DNA of 64,000 nucleotides, from contig CP136490.1 of the NCBI GenBank assembly GCA_032768795.1, positions 4,526,001 through 4,590,000 of the forward strand. Reading direction: 5' to 3'. Positions 10,591 through 21,335 of the stretch are shown here, one piece after another (the stretch's first letter is position 1; each line of letters begins with the position of its first letter). A model generated the notes under the pieces. It saw nothing but the letters and a program-made list of their open reading frames with translations, made no database searches and was not told the DNA's origin. This DNA comes from Tremella fuciformis. Lineage: Eukaryota > Basidiomycota > Tremellomycetes > Tremellales > Tremellaceae. The position numbers were made by a program, and so were the translations under genes.

Positions 10591-11265
10591 ATGTCGCGAC
10601 TGTCAAAGAGTCTTCGACAGACCGCTAATCTGACCTCTCATGTCACTACACCACAACAGGTGAGGCCGAGCCTGTCACAGGCCACCTCGCGCGTCGTTTC
10701 AACTCAGTCGAGGACCGTCCAGGCCACTGACTGCAACCTGTCCTTCAAACAACACCAGAGTCCGGCGACAATTACTGACGCCAGAGGAGACCAGGCCTCG
10801 CTAGCTCACAAGCGATTCCTGGACAAAGACGAGCAACTGGCATACCGGCTCGAGCAGAGGCAGAAGTTCAAAGAGCACGACCCCTCTGCGGATTGGGACC
10901 TATACACAGAGGACCCTCCAACGGTCGGCGAAGACCAATACGCCGAGTTGTGCAGGGAAACCCAGGGCTTGACGGAAGTAGAAATAGATGACCTTCTGGC
11001 CGAGTCGACAGCCCTTTACAAAGTGGGAGCTAACGGAACTGATCCCTGGCTCGTTGGGGCTGTTCTTTCTGATCAGCTCAGTAACCAGACTGAAGCCGTT
11101 CGTCAGCTGGACGAAGGGCCATACGATAAGCTCGCGAGAATGCCAGCTGGTGTCGCATGGCGGCTCGCGGATACCAGCAAGATGCAGACGAGTCGAAAGC
11201 AGGCGGAGCTGGATTTCACGGGTTACTATCCGGGCTCCGATTTGGGCCCGGGTGATGTGAACTAG
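10591..11265 (+). CDS. Orphan family member C, 224 aa
   Basis: Single exon from ATG, with a canonical TATA box upstream. The first ~55 residues are rich in Ser, Thr, Gln and Arg and nearly free of acidic residues, which could be a mitochondrial targeting sequence (inference). The core is more diverged than in A and D: YAELCRETQGLTEVEIDDL replaces FAELCKATEGWTRDELGDL. NGTDPW matches the NGTDPC of D. The terminal block of A and D is only recognisable as ARMPAGVAWRLAD. Function unknown. It is either the most diverged family member or one losing constraint. Confidence 0.6.
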   Translation: MSRLSKSLRQTANLTSHVTTPQQVRPSLSQATSRVVSTQSRTVQATDCNLSFKQHQSPATITDARGDQASLAHKRFLDKDEQLAYRLEQRQKFKEHDPSADWDLYTEDPPTVGEDQYAELCRETQGLTEVEIDDLLAESTALYKVGANGTDPWLVGAVLSDQLSNQTEAVRQLDEGPYDKLARMPAGVAWRLADTSKMQTSRKQAELDFTGYYPGSDLGPGDVN

Positions 11266-11646
11266 TCTATCCCTGTGCATGCAATCCTCTCTGAGCGCTA
11301 CTGTAGGTCCACGATGAAGCCTGTGATAGACGCCCTAGATCTTACCTCCCCGGGCTGGCCGCAAGGCGGAACTCAAATTCGGGGAGGCATTTGAAATATT
11401 GACAATGATACATATTGCAACGGTCAAACGCAGAGAAAGCGCTCCGAAGACCACTTCGAACGTCAGGCGAGCTAGCACGGGTGAGCGTGTTTCTGTGAGC
11501 CTTTGCAATATGACACAGCATTGCACTGTTCGAGAGCCTCCTTTCAGAGACGAGACCGGTTTGGAGCGTCAGAATAGACCTCATAAGTCTGGACATCCCG
11601 TGATTGATGTCTAGACAATCTCTCATCCGAAGCCGCTCAACTAGAT
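11266..11646. other. Intergenic, no gene seen
   Basis: About 0.4 kb between orphans C and D. No TATA box, repeat or RNA gene was recognised. Confidence 0.3.
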
Positions 11647-12402
11647 ATGACTGCACTTTCTCATCGCTTCAGGAATACCACCAGTAATTGTACTGGAGCC
11701 GAATGTGATGCTCGCCACAATAGGGCTGCTGCTTTTCCCGTGAGCGCTTCGGCTACCGGTGTTTCTGAAATGCTCACGGTGTCTAAGAGAGGCTCTTCCA
11801 GTCCAGCCTCCCTTGTCGCTGGCTCCATGATGGCAGACCGAAACAAGGACGATTCCGGCAAGTCCCTCGAGGACGAGCGTGGAGTACATCAATTTCAGAA
11901 GTATACCTCGAGCGACGAAACGACAGACTCAAGATTGACGGCTCTAGCTAAAGCTTCCGAAGGCAGTTCCCTCGGCAGAGAGGTCCCTATAACGAAGGTA
12001 GAACACGACGCGTACCTCGTTCGTTTCATTGACGAGTCTTTGCTTCAAGGGGCCCCCCATAAGCCCTTCTCAGAACTCATGTGTCAGTGCAAGATGACCG
12101 AAGGGTGGACCAGGGACGAGTTGCTGAAAGTCGTGACTGAGGCCCGACTCCGGGACGCACACAGAAAATACCACAATGGGACGGACCCGTGCGAGGACCC
12201 AAGCGGAATGTGGGACGTGACAGGCGAGGAGTGGGAAGTCTTGCTGAGGGATGATGTAGAGTGGGAGGCTAAGCGTCTTGGAACATCTTGTACGCTGAGC
12301 GAGGACGGCATCCGCTTACTGTTGCCCCCCTTGACGGCGATGGAGAGGAGCATCACGTTCCAGAACATCTGCAAGGAGCACGAAGAACGTGGAAAGACGT
12401 AG
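11647..12402 (+). CDS. Orphan family member D, 251 aa
   Basis: Single exon from ATG, nearly the same length as member A. Core: FSELMCQCKMTEGWTRDEL (residues ~145-163), NGTDP in the linker, and TLSEDGIRLLLPP (residues ~215-230). The tail, FQNICKEHEERGK, is comparable to FKSISQRHEQAG of member A. EGWTRDEL is identical in A and D, the strongest evidence for homology. The N-terminal 100 residues share nothing obvious with the other members. No catalytic motif, signal peptide or membrane segment is seen. Confidence 0.65.
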   Translation: MTALSHRFRNTTSNCTGAECDARHNRAAAFPVSASATGVSEMLTVSKRGSSSPASLVAGSMMADRNKDDSGKSLEDERGVHQFQKYTSSDETTDSRLTALAKASEGSSLGREVPITKVEHDAYLVRFIDESLLQGAPHKPFSELMCQCKMTEGWTRDELLKVVTEARLRDAHRKYHNGTDPCEDPSGMWDVTGEEWEVLLRDDVEWEAKRLGTSCTLSEDGIRLLLPPLTAMERSITFQNICKEHEERGKT

Positions 12403-12910
12403 CAGGTGGGGGGCTTCAGGCTAGCTTCACAGAGCGCCCAGTACCTCAACTCTTGCAGTAAATTCAGCATCCGCACATCAGTCCCAGTTGCATTCTTCTC
12501 AGCAAACTATATGTACATGCACGCTTCTCGCTTGACCGCTTCACCCCTTCCGGTGCCAAGCCTAGTTCAAACGGTCTCCGCTCGCTATTGACTTTGCTTG
12601 AGGTCATCTCCAGCCCCGCATTCCGCTTCCCGATGCTGTACCAGTAGGGACTTTCTGCCCTTTGACTTCTCGGTTTCCAAAGCGCCGGTGTCTCTTCTGC
12701 TAGCCGGTGCGAGATTCGGGACCTGTGGCAAGCATTCAGTGATTCGTGAACCTCACTGTAGGTCTGCTCCACTGATCAGGATTGAGGGAAGGCCACTGCC
12801 GAAGAACAGAGAAGTGGTTCACTAGATTTGGGAAACCTCGTTAGCAAGCGCAGAGGACGCGAGACGCGTAGTGTCGGGAGCGTTGCATGATCATGGCCAA
12901 ATTAGTTCGG
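12403..12910. other. Intergenic between orphan D and UVE1
   Basis: 508 bp between convergent genes. Open frames here are short and unconvincing. No RNA gene or repeat was recognised. Confidence 0.4.
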
Positions 12911-15389
12911 TCAAGCAGCAATGGCTTTTTTCGCCCTCCCCCGCTTCTTCTGAGGCGCCTCTAGTGATTCGGCCACCTCCTGGTCTACACCGTTGACCAG
13001 CGTCTCTTCCACTTCGGCAGGCACCTGCACAACCACAGTTTCTTTCGCAGACGCGGTCGGCGCAACCTCCACTTTTACGTCGGTATCAGCGTTTGCTGCG
13101 GTGCCAGACGCACGCTTTCTACCTCTCTTCGCAGGTGTCTTGGTCTCCCTCACCTCCGCTTTGATCTCCTCGGTCGGCTCGTCGATTCGAGGATCAACCA
13201 AGCCCTCGTCTCCGACATCTCCATCGCCCTCCTTCTCGAACTCTTCCAGCATGATCGGATTGCCGTCTTCATCGACCGCACCGGTGTCCTTCTGCTTCTT
13301 CTTGACGCTGGATTTGCGGCCGTTTGTACGAAGCCCGGGCTCCGGATCAGGAGGACGCAGGTTGTCCCATACAACATCCTCGAGACCGCTTAGAGGTCAG
13401 CATGCCTCACTGGCTCCCCTGAGCACTCACTAGATACGATACAGCTCAAAGACCGCTTGCTCCTTGTCCTTTGCCTGTCGAGTGAGCGAGTCCCGATACA
13501 CATCGCGACAGCTCACCTCAATCATCAGGTCGACATCATCCGGTAAGTCGGGTGGAAGAGCTTTGCAGCGATCGGCATGAGCCCGCTTCTCCATGACGGT
13601 TTCGGCACCCGGCCTCGGCTCCGAGAGATGTTGCTTCATCCTGATACCCTTCTTCTTCCACGTCTCGGCAATAAGAGGAATGAGCTCTGAGGGCGGCTTC
13701 GATGAGGGATAGATCCAATCATGGTGCTGACCGTCAGCCTATAGTCGGGCAGTCATGTGTGACGCCTACATAGTCAAAGATGATCGGTATTTCCAGCTCA
13801 TTGCAGAGAGGCAGCAGGTCATCGACATTATAGCACAACTCGTCATTTTCGAGCACGAGCCGACGTTTGACGGTGTCTGACAGTTTGGTCGTGTAGTTGT
13901 TTTTGAAGCGCTCCAAAGTGCCCGGTTTGTCGTCATAGATCCCGCCCATATGGATACTGGAGGTGAGATCATATTTCTCGCAAGCGACTGGACTCACATC
14001 ATGACACCATCTTGGTCCAGATCCATGCGGTCCATGATCTCACACTGATAGTTGAGTTCCCGCACACTGGCTTCCACCACTTTCTCCTTCGGTGATCCGA
14101 TCTGCGTGAACTATACAGGTTAGAGTCGAGGGAATCCTCCCGTCAACAACACCTCACCTGTCCTGGATGCATGGTCAAGCGGTGACCATAGCTCTTCGCC
14201 AAGTCGCCGATCTCCTTCAATTCTTTCGCCGCAAAGGATAGATCGTACCCGTACTTCTCGTGTGAAGCGAAAGGAAACATCTCTGAGGAGAGGCGCATGA
14301 AACGGATCCTAGGCAATTAGTCCTGGATCTCCTCGTTGGAAACTCACTTGTTATCTTCGTTCCACTGAACCATCGTCTTCAGATCTCGCAAATTCATCAA
14401 AGCCAGGCCTTTAGGCAACTCCATGCCCTCTTCCTCTATGCTGGCGATCCTGCAAGTTCGGGAGCAGAAGATGCTGTCAGGTTTCGTTTTCCGTAAAACA
14501 GTGTTGAGGCATGCATACCCCAGGCGACCTGATCAATCAGAGGAGAGCTCAGCATATCGTTTCCACGCTTACCTCGAAAAGTCGTTTCCTTCGTCTCTAC
14601 TGGCGGGATATCGTACTCGATCTTCGGATAGACCTTAGGTTTCCGCTTCTTCTTGACGATCTCATTGCCTTCGGAGTCATATTCAGGCTCATCTTTGGCT
14701 ATCCGAGACTTCTTGGGCGTTTTCTTCTTGACAGATCCTTCACCATTCCCCTCATCCTCGTCGGTTGGCGCTGTCTTCTTCTTGGGTGTTTTCTTCTTGG
14801 AGGGAGTTGTCGTCATGGGCTCATCGTCCTCGAAAGCTTCATCTTCCGCTTTAGCTTTCTTTGGAGTACGCTTGGGTTTACTCGGCGGCTCTTCGCGCTC
14901 CTCGACCTCTTCCGATTCCTCCCCTACTCCTGCTGAGGCGGCCTGCTTGACTTTCTGCGCCGCCCTGCGAGGTGCCCGCTGCTTAGCTGGAGATTCTCCA
15001 ATAGCTTCGGCTATGTCCTCGGCAGCTTTTTTGCTGATACGTCGACGTTTGTTCGATTGCTCGAGCACCTGTTCGACCGCTGCGTCTACTGCTATCTCGA
15101 CTGGGGGTGGGGGCGTCAAATCGTCGTCGCTCAGCGGGGCGTTCTTGGGAGGTATGTGATCAAGCGCATGTACCAGAGTCGGCCCCGAAGAGGCTCCTGG
15201 TGAGGTGTCCACTGCTGTAGTTATGGACGCTGCTGTCTCCAAGGCTCGGTTGGATGCCCTCGGTCGACGGGGCATCACGCCGAGATTTCGGTCGATGCTC
15301 GATCCGAAGGTGGCGGAAAGGGGAGGATGAGGCCTTGAGAATCGAAGGATGCGCGAGAGTGCTGATATGGCTACAAAGCGAGAGGGCAT
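12911..15389 (-). CDS. UVE1: UV-damage endonuclease Uve1 (UVDE family)
   Basis: Nicks DNA 5' to UV photoproducts to start an alternative excision repair. Eight exons, complement(join(12911..13388,13431..13474,13517..13726,13770..13956,13998..14110,14158..14308,14348..14528,14573..15389)), 726 aa. Residues 1 to ~270 are basic and disordered with Lys/Pro repeats. The TIM-barrel domain (~273-590) has GRLGYACLNTVLRKT, MRLSSEMFPFASHEKYGY, MHPGQFTQIGSP, IHMGGIYDDKPG, FDYHHDWIYPS and MIEAKDKEQAV. A Lys/Glu-rich tail follows. Two in-frame ATGs (15389 and 15275) bracket a leader MPSRFVAISALSRILRFSRP that looks like a mitochondrial presequence; translation from the second would give a nuclear form (inference). 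Divergent from the MDH gene. Confidence 0.95.
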
Positions 15390-16042
15390 CAAGTGCCCCG
15401 TCCGTCTACTAGATAAAGCGCTCTGTGCTGGATGCAAAACATCTTTGAATCTTCCTTGCTCGCGTCTGAAAACACGGTGGAAACTTGGTCAGTCACCACC
15501 GGGGAGCGATCGAAATGACGTAGGACGAGCAAGACTTTACGTAATATGACTGCTTCAAGTGCGAAAGGGCACTTCCGTGGTATGGCTTTCGTCCTTCGAA
15601 TCTCAGATTGCTTGAACGACTACAAAGTCGGACTGCGACCCAGGGGAGCCGTCTGAAAAAACAACAAGGACGCCTGCAAGTGACCGCATCGACTGGCGGC
15701 GAGCTGGATATCCTCGTCGAGCGCACGGGATTTGACGGAATCGCATTGAGATCCCCTTGTGCAACAAGCAAAGCATGCACTCCAGCGATTATACGGGATC
15801 AGTCGGCATAGTGCCGTCCTCTTCTCGACGAGTTCATCATATACCCGTTGTCAGTGTCGTGAATATTATCGAAACGAACGGCCGGATAGCCACTCGGCCG
15901 AAGTGCCACAAACCCCAAACTGACCCCCGAACTCCGGGTTCCGGCGACATCCTCCATCCCCCGCCCAAAAGCCCCTCTATATATCATTCCTCGTCTTGTC
16001 TTTAGATCGCTAGATCCGAAAACAACATCAAAGCAACTTATC
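15390..16042. promoter_or_regulatory. Divergent promoter region, UVE1 / MDH
   Basis: 653 bp between divergent start codons. Close to the MDH start is a stretch ending TCTATATATCATTCC (about 15976-15990), a TATA-like element. UVE1 of Cryptococcus is known to be light-regulated through the White Collar complex, but I could not assign a binding site here by eye. Confidence 0.4.
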
Positions 16043-17387
16043 ATGTTCTCTCGTCAGGTCGCCAGGCGCTCGTCCGCCCTCGCCAGGGGCTTTGCCTCTT
16101 CCGCCCGCGCTGAGCGCAAGGTGGCTGTTCTCGGTGCCGGCGGTGTGTCGGACTACCGGCAGATGCGGGGAAGTGAGCTGATCAGTCAGGTGGCATCGGT
16201 CAGCCCATGTCCCTTCTCCTCAAGCAGGACCCGCTTGTCACCTCGCTTGCTCTCTACGATGTCCGTGGTGCCCCCGGTGTCGCTGCCGACATCAGCCACG
16301 TCAACACTCACTCCGAAGTCAAGGGCTACGAGCAGGCCGAGTGAGTTCAGAGTCCGCTGTCAGAGGAGCAACTGTGACAGCGCTGACACGTCGCAGCATC
16401 GGTGCCGCTCTCAAGGGCGCCGAGGTTGTCATCATCCCTGCCGGTGTCCCCCGAAAGCCCGGCATGACCCGTGACGACCTTTTCGTATGCTGAGCCCCTT
16501 TTTCGACATGCGCCCGATCTGACATGCCAGAACACCAACGCCTCTATCGTTCAGACCCTTGCCGAGGCTTGCGCGGAGCACTGCCCCAAGGCATACATCT
16601 GCATCATCTCCAACCCGGTCAACTCGACAGTGCCCATCTGGGCCGAGGTGTACAAGAAGAAGGGCGTCTTTGACGAGAAGAGGTACGTTCGAGAATACCC
16701 AACGCCGAGCGTGCGCTTATGGAAGGCTCTTCGGTGTTACCACTCTCGACGTCGTTCGTGCATCCCGCTTCTTGGCCGAGATCAAGAACGTCGACCCGAA
16801 GGACGTCAAGGTGACTGTTGTGGGCGGTCACTCCGGTGTCACCATTGTCCCCCTGCTGTCCCAGACCGCTCAGGGCAAGGACGTCTCAGGCGAGGCTTAC
16901 AAGGCCTTGGTGAAGCGCATCCAGTTCGGTGGTGACGGTCGGTTCTCACTCTAATGTTGAGGCAACGCTGATGGACCAGAGGTTGTGCAGGCTAAGGCCG
17001 GTACCGGCTCTGCCACTCTTTCCATGGGTTTCGGTGAGCACGGATTCTTGATTCGTGTCGTCATTGACTCATGTCCCAGCCGGTGCACGTTTCGCCAACT
17101 CCCTCATCCGTGCCTTGAACGGCGAGTCGGGTGTTGTTGAGCCTACTTTCGTCAAGTCGCCCCTGTATGCGTCCGAGGGTGTTGACTGGTTCGCCTCGAA
17201 CGTCGAATTGGGCACTGAGGGTGTCAAGAAGATCAACCCCGTTGGTCAGCTGTCCGCCGAGGAGGAGGAGCTCCTCAAGGCCTGCTTGCCGGAGTGAGTC
17301 ACAGTCGTGAGGATTTTGAGGGTAAGCTAACATGACAGCCTGAAGAAGAACATCAAGAAGGGTGAAGAGTTCGTCAACAAGGCCTAA
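16043..17387 (+). CDS. MDH1: Malate dehydrogenase, mitochondrial
   Basis: NAD-dependent oxidation of malate to oxaloacetate in the matrix. Exons 16043..16142, 16190..16340, 16397..16484, 16531..16682, 16726..16937, 16980..17033, 17080..17293 and 17339..17387 give 339 aa, the expected length. There is an Arg/Ser/Ala presequence (residues 1-24), the Rossmann fingerprint VLGAGGGIGQP, the substrate loop [24 protein letters not shown], and the active-site His in [13 protein letters not shown]. The presequence and the VNSTVPI signature indicate the mitochondrial form. The fifth intron has a weak GTCGGT donor but is needed for frame. Confidence 0.97.
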
Positions 17388-17598
17388 GTCGCCGATCTGA
17401 TAGCATCATCGGTGTACCCCCAGATAGGACAAGGCATGCATAGGAAGGACATGCGAGAATGACAGTGGAGTTGGTGAGATTGACATAGGTTGCAGGGAAT
17501 TATCGGATCGACCGTGAACGAAAACCTTGAGAGACACAGGAGCCGACAGACAGGAGAGTGATCAACAAGCCAGAACCTCCAGGTAAGCTGTTGTCTGA

Positions 17599-18042
17599 TC
17601 ACGGGGCGTCCGTCATCGGTAAGTCCTGAGAAGTCCTACGACGGCGTTCTGACGCCGGTCCGCCAGTCCTCGTCCGAGGCGTCTGATTGTCATGCTCTAC
17701 TGCTGTTTGACTCATTGGCGTACGTGCATCCCCAGTCCGCATTGCAGTTGAAGCCGAGATCATGCTCGTGACATGGGTGACGGTGACGGGAACGTCGGAA
17801 GGACCACGACAAGTTACACTGGGGATTTGATTACCAGTACTGCCGAAAGCGAAGCTAGTCTCCGCCGCGGCAGTCGGCGGCGAAGGCAAAATGGCTGAGC
17901 TGGCACTCCTACTGCTGATCGTCTGCCGCGTTGGACTTGCAGGAAGGCTCATCTGCGTCTTGCTCATCGGCCGGCCCGTTGTGGGTATGCCACGATTCAA
18001 AATATCGAGTCTCCTAAATTTCATGTCCTGCTGGTACGGCAT
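17599..18042 (-). CDS. Orphan disordered protein, 147 aa
   Basis: Single ATG-initiated frame. Composition is Ser/Thr/Pro/Arg-rich with no recognised domain. It ends in an Arg cluster followed by QDLPMTDAP. The PMTDA ending resembles short acidic Met-Asp motifs in other minus-strand ORFs of the next 7 kb. It lies in 3' orientation to MDH, 211 bp away. It could be a true short gene or one exon of a longer model that I could not assemble. Confidence 0.4.
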   Translation of the reverse strand: MPYQQDMKFRRLDILNRGIPTTGRPMSKTQMSLPASPTRQTISSRSASSAILPSPPTAAAETSFAFGSTGNQIPSVTCRGPSDVPVTVTHVTSMISASTAMRTGDARTPMSQTAVEHDNQTPRTRTGGPASERRRRTSQDLPMTDAP

Positions 18043-18632
18043 GGCCCGCGATTGAGAAATGCGACTGTATGTGGTGTATTATGACGAAAACCGAGGCTAG
18101 CGAAGGAAGGTACAGTAGTAGTGGCCAAGTATAAAGAGACGCCCATTTGTCTGAGCGCTGTTTCTGCTCCACTTCGCTGTGAGACACGAAAGGAGAGAAC
18201 GCAGAATGCAAAAATGGTCTGTCGTCATTCGATGGTCTTCCCATACCAATGACGAGCTGCACTGCTCGTGTGACGACTCTGTTCGTACTTTTACACATGC
18301 GGGCTCCGCTCAGCTACGCACACATCTTCTTGAGAGGGTCTAAGAACGTGGGTGGGACAGAACTGATGTGGAAGGCTTCGAGCGCTCGTACTACATCCTG
18401 CAGTCTCGTTGAGTTGCAGCTCACTACCGATGCTCCCCTTTCGGAAGGGGCCCTTGCTCGCATTCCGGGGCATGGCAGTTGCCAAGCATCGCAGAACGAA
18501 CGAAAAAGCATTGCATGTACCATCGTAAAATAATCGGGTGCGATTAACGTACAAAATCGAACGCGCTCACATGAAACACAGTCCCGATTATGAGCGCCTG
18601 TGCTCTCGCTTGAACAAGGACCAGGCATTGTC
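18043..18632. other. Intergenic, no supported gene
   Basis: A 68-aa ATG frame on the minus strand (end 18314) is the longest local candidate. It has no supporting context. Confidence 0.3.
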
Positions 18633-19049
18633 TCAAGTGCCGGACATCCGCGTATCTTGGGGTGATGCAGGACACGATCCGGCGTCGGGCATGTCGGTGT
18701 CGATGGGGGAACAAGGGCTCGCAATGGCCTGGGTCATAGTGGGTGGCGCGACGGTGGTGTTGGCATCCGGACCTGTGATGGACATTGGCGAGCCGGGAAA
18801 GTACTCGTAGTCGGGAGGTCCGCTGGAGACGGGAGGTCCGGTCGGGACAACAGTCGTATTTGACGCAGCCCCAGCGGACGCAGTAGAGACCTCGGTCGGG
18901 TCAGAACTGCGGCGGCTGGTCGGCCCAAGCGGGGGCCTTGCGGTGGACGAAGTGCAAAATGATATAGCTGGGCTCCTGCTTCCTGGCGTTGTGATGACGC
19001 TCGTTGGCTCGCTGCTTCGCCTTAATCTTGCGCCACTACTTTGAGACAT
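18633..19049 (-). CDS. Orphan disordered protein, 138 aa
   Basis: Frame from the first real ATG; an upstream GTG was ignored. Ser/Thr/Pro-rich, with MSQSSGARLRRSSEPTSV at the start and DTDMPDAGS then DTRMSG at the C-terminus. The same kind of ending occurs in the next ORF upstream (DVDMPDADPDTEMSG), so I treat the two as related. No domain, signal peptide or membrane segment. Confidence 0.42.
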   Translation of the reverse strand: MSQSSGARLRRSSEPTSVITTPGSRSPAISFCTSSTARPPLGPTSRRSSDPTEVSTASAGAASNTTVVPTGPPVSSGPPDYEYFPGSPMSITGPDANTTVAPPTMTQAIASPCSPIDTDMPDAGSCPASPQDTRMSGT

Positions 19050-19770
19050 CTCTTCCGATTGTGTTGGTTCCCTGTAAATCGCCTCTTGAGGGTGCGAAGC
19101 GGCCCGCACATCCTGATTTCATAAGCCTACGGGGACCATACAGGTCAGTCAGCGTGAATGGATCCATCACCTCTGTCTGACGTGTCAGTTGTTGGATCTG
19201 GCCGAGCTGGAAGTGAAAGGCCTGCCCACCATGGAAGGAGGGCCTCCAAAATCTGCAACTTTCCACAAGAGCCTTCCTAGAGTGATGAGAGGCGAAAAGC
19301 CCAGAGTTCCGCTACACGTCAGACATGATGTACTGTACGGTACATGTTGGAAGCAGCCCTTCAAAACCGTGAGGCTCTCTCAGACAGTCGAACTACACCA
19401 CTCCCTCGATATCCCTTCTTGCATGTCCTCAGAACGTCTTCTAAGGAGCCCCATGACATCCCGAGATGAGTCCCGAGGACGCCACTGAGGTGAAGGGGCA
19501 AAGAAGGGCATTGTGAGCCGTATGACGAATCTGCAGGTAACATGCGTTCACTGACGAATCTGACGGCACAAGTCGAGAAAGGATGAAAGCGGGTCTGCAG
19601 CACAGCACAAACGCTCCAGGAGCAAGATACAGTGGGACGAGGATACAGCTATTACATATGATTGCACAGCGTGGCAATCGAGGCTGCCGCATGTGCAGCC
19701 TATCTTTAGAGACCGAAAAGCAAAATACGGTGCTCACCGGCTAAGCTGTGTCGCGCGCACATGCACGGAC
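19050..19770. other. Intergenic, no supported gene
   Basis: About 0.7 kb with only short frames on either strand. No RNA gene or repeat recognised. Confidence 0.3.
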
Positions 19771-20109
19771 TCAGACCCCACTCATCTCGGTATCTGGATC
19801 GGCATCGGGCATGTCCACGTCACCGCTGGTTGTAGTTGGCTCGGCCGGAGCATCGACAACCTCAACATCGCCGTTATCCTCTGCCATTGAGATGATTGTG
19901 TCTGGCTTGCTGTCTGGATCCGTTGTCGTCTCCAGCAGCACGGCAGCTTCGAGAATAATCCCGTCAAATGGGCCGTTGTCGTCCTGCTGGATTGGGTCTG
20001 CGTTCGCCGTAGGCGTAGTGGAGACTAGAACCTCCGGTAGGGTGGATACGCAGCCATCCATAGTCTGAGGACGTCTAGAGGTTCCTGTTTGGACATCTGA
20101 CTGGTCCAT
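19771..20109 (-). CDS. Orphan acidic protein, 112 aa
   Basis: ATG-initiated single frame. Strongly acidic and disordered, ending GDVDMPDADPDTEMSG. That ending is nearly superimposable on the ending of the neighbouring 138-aa ORF (DTDMPDA ... DTRMSG). Together they suggest a duplicated pair. Function unknown. Confidence 0.45.
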   Translation of the reverse strand: MDQSDVQTGTSRRPQTMDGCVSTLPEVLVSTTPTANADPIQQDDNGPFDGIILEAAVLLETTTDPDSKPDTIISMAEDNGDVEVVDAPAEPTTTSGDVDMPDADPDTEMSGV

Positions 20110-20174
20110 CTTCTTGACAGCAGGAAATAGGAGAGAGTTGTATGTGATGATCGCCGTCCAAAGAGTAAATCTCC

Positions 20175-20639
20175 TCAGGTCTCAAGTAGCGCGTTGACCC
20201 CATCCGACTTGCCTGAGTCAAGGGAGACCAGCTCGCAGTTGTCTTTCTTGGCTGGCAGATATCGAATATGACGGAGTCTAAGGTGAATGGGCTGTAGGAT
20301 GTGGCTGACCGCCTTCGGTTCTCCGTTGATGGGACCGATTCTCAAACACCTTTCGCATTTTCGGCTCTGTCCGTGCGCAGTCCAGCTGGCGCTCTTGTCT
20401 CGAAATGCTTGGTGAGCTTGAAGCGCCCGCGCACCCCACCCTCGATTTCCTGCGCTTGTACCCGAAACGCGTGTTGAAGATGGGGGCGGGCCTTCGCGTG
20501 TGATTGCTCCAACCGACAAAGCAGCGCGATAAGGTTTCTCCTGTAGGTGCTCAACCGAATGACAGTTCATGCTTCTTACGGCCGGTGCTTCAGTCAGTTC
20601 CGATCGAGCCTGGACGCGAAGCTTGTCTAAGCAAAGCAT
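20175..20639 (-). CDS. Low-confidence ORF, 154 aa
   Basis: Longest ATG frame in an otherwise empty stretch. It contains one Cys pair (KCERC) and a His/Arg-rich segment, with no recognised domain. It may be a chance frame or an exon. The rest of 20110-20921 shows no gene. Confidence 0.22.
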   Translation of the reverse strand: MLCLDKLRVQARSELTEAPAVRSMNCHSVEHLQEKPYRAALSVGAITREGPPPSSTRVSGTSAGNRGWGARALQAHQAFRDKSASWTAHGQSRKCERCLRIGPINGEPKAVSHILQPIHLRLRHIRYLPAKKDNCELVSLDSGKSDGVNALLET

Positions 20640-20921
20640 AAGCAAAGTTCAAGGCTTCCGTGACGCCTTCGAGGACATAGAAGGGTCTCTGCCTCTGGAC
20701 CGACATACGAGGAAGCGGAGCCAGCCCTTCCGACCATCATGATTACCTACCGCTCTCCGACTTCAATGGGCATTCGTCGACGAGTGCCTGACGCTCTAAA
20801 AGCTGCTTATACGGTATGTTATTCATTGTTCTGTAGCCCTGTCATGAACACAATCAGGAGGGAAAGTACATGCTGGAAGACTAGAGTGGGGGAAATATGA
20901 AAGTCACAGTACGGTACCGAA

Positions 20922-21335
20922 TCACTCCCCACCCCTGTTTGTGTCGCTCTTGGTCGGGGCTGACGGTGTCTGGGAAGCCGTTCCGGTGTTGGGGATATGT
21001 GACGCTGGTGCTTCTTGTTCTGGCGCGGATTGAAGCGTCATCGTGAAATCAGACCCACCTGGTGCAGCGAGACCTGGGACAATCACGATGTCGCTGTTCT
21101 CAGCTCCCGCGATGTTGTCTGCGTTGTTTGTTACTGTGAAGCCCGTCTGAGTGGCACGAGTGGACCGGGCCCCAGCTCGACCAGCACCCGGCGTGCCACC
21201 TGGGCTACCTTGCTGCGAGCCGCCGGTGTGCGGATCTACCACGTGCGACTGGCCGGTGGACGGAGAGGGTATCGTCCTACCCATAGTAGCTGAGGAGGTG
21301 GTATGACGATCTTCAGAATTGTTCGAAGGAGACAT
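20922..21335 (-). CDS. Orphan disordered protein, 137 aa
   Basis: Frame taken from the ATG that begins MSPSNNSEDRH, because upstream codons in this frame have a different, unlikely composition. Ser/Thr/Gly/Pro-rich with QQGSPGGTPGAGRAGARS in the middle and NSDIVIVPG towards the end. No domain recognised. Same strand and style as its neighbours. Confidence 0.4.
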   Translation of the reverse strand: MSPSNNSEDRHTTSSATMGRTIPSPSTGQSHVVDPHTGGSQQGSPGGTPGAGRAGARSTRATQTGFTVTNNADNIAGAENSDIVIVPGLAAPGGSDFTMTLQSAPEQEAPASHIPNTGTASQTPSAPTKSDTNRGGE

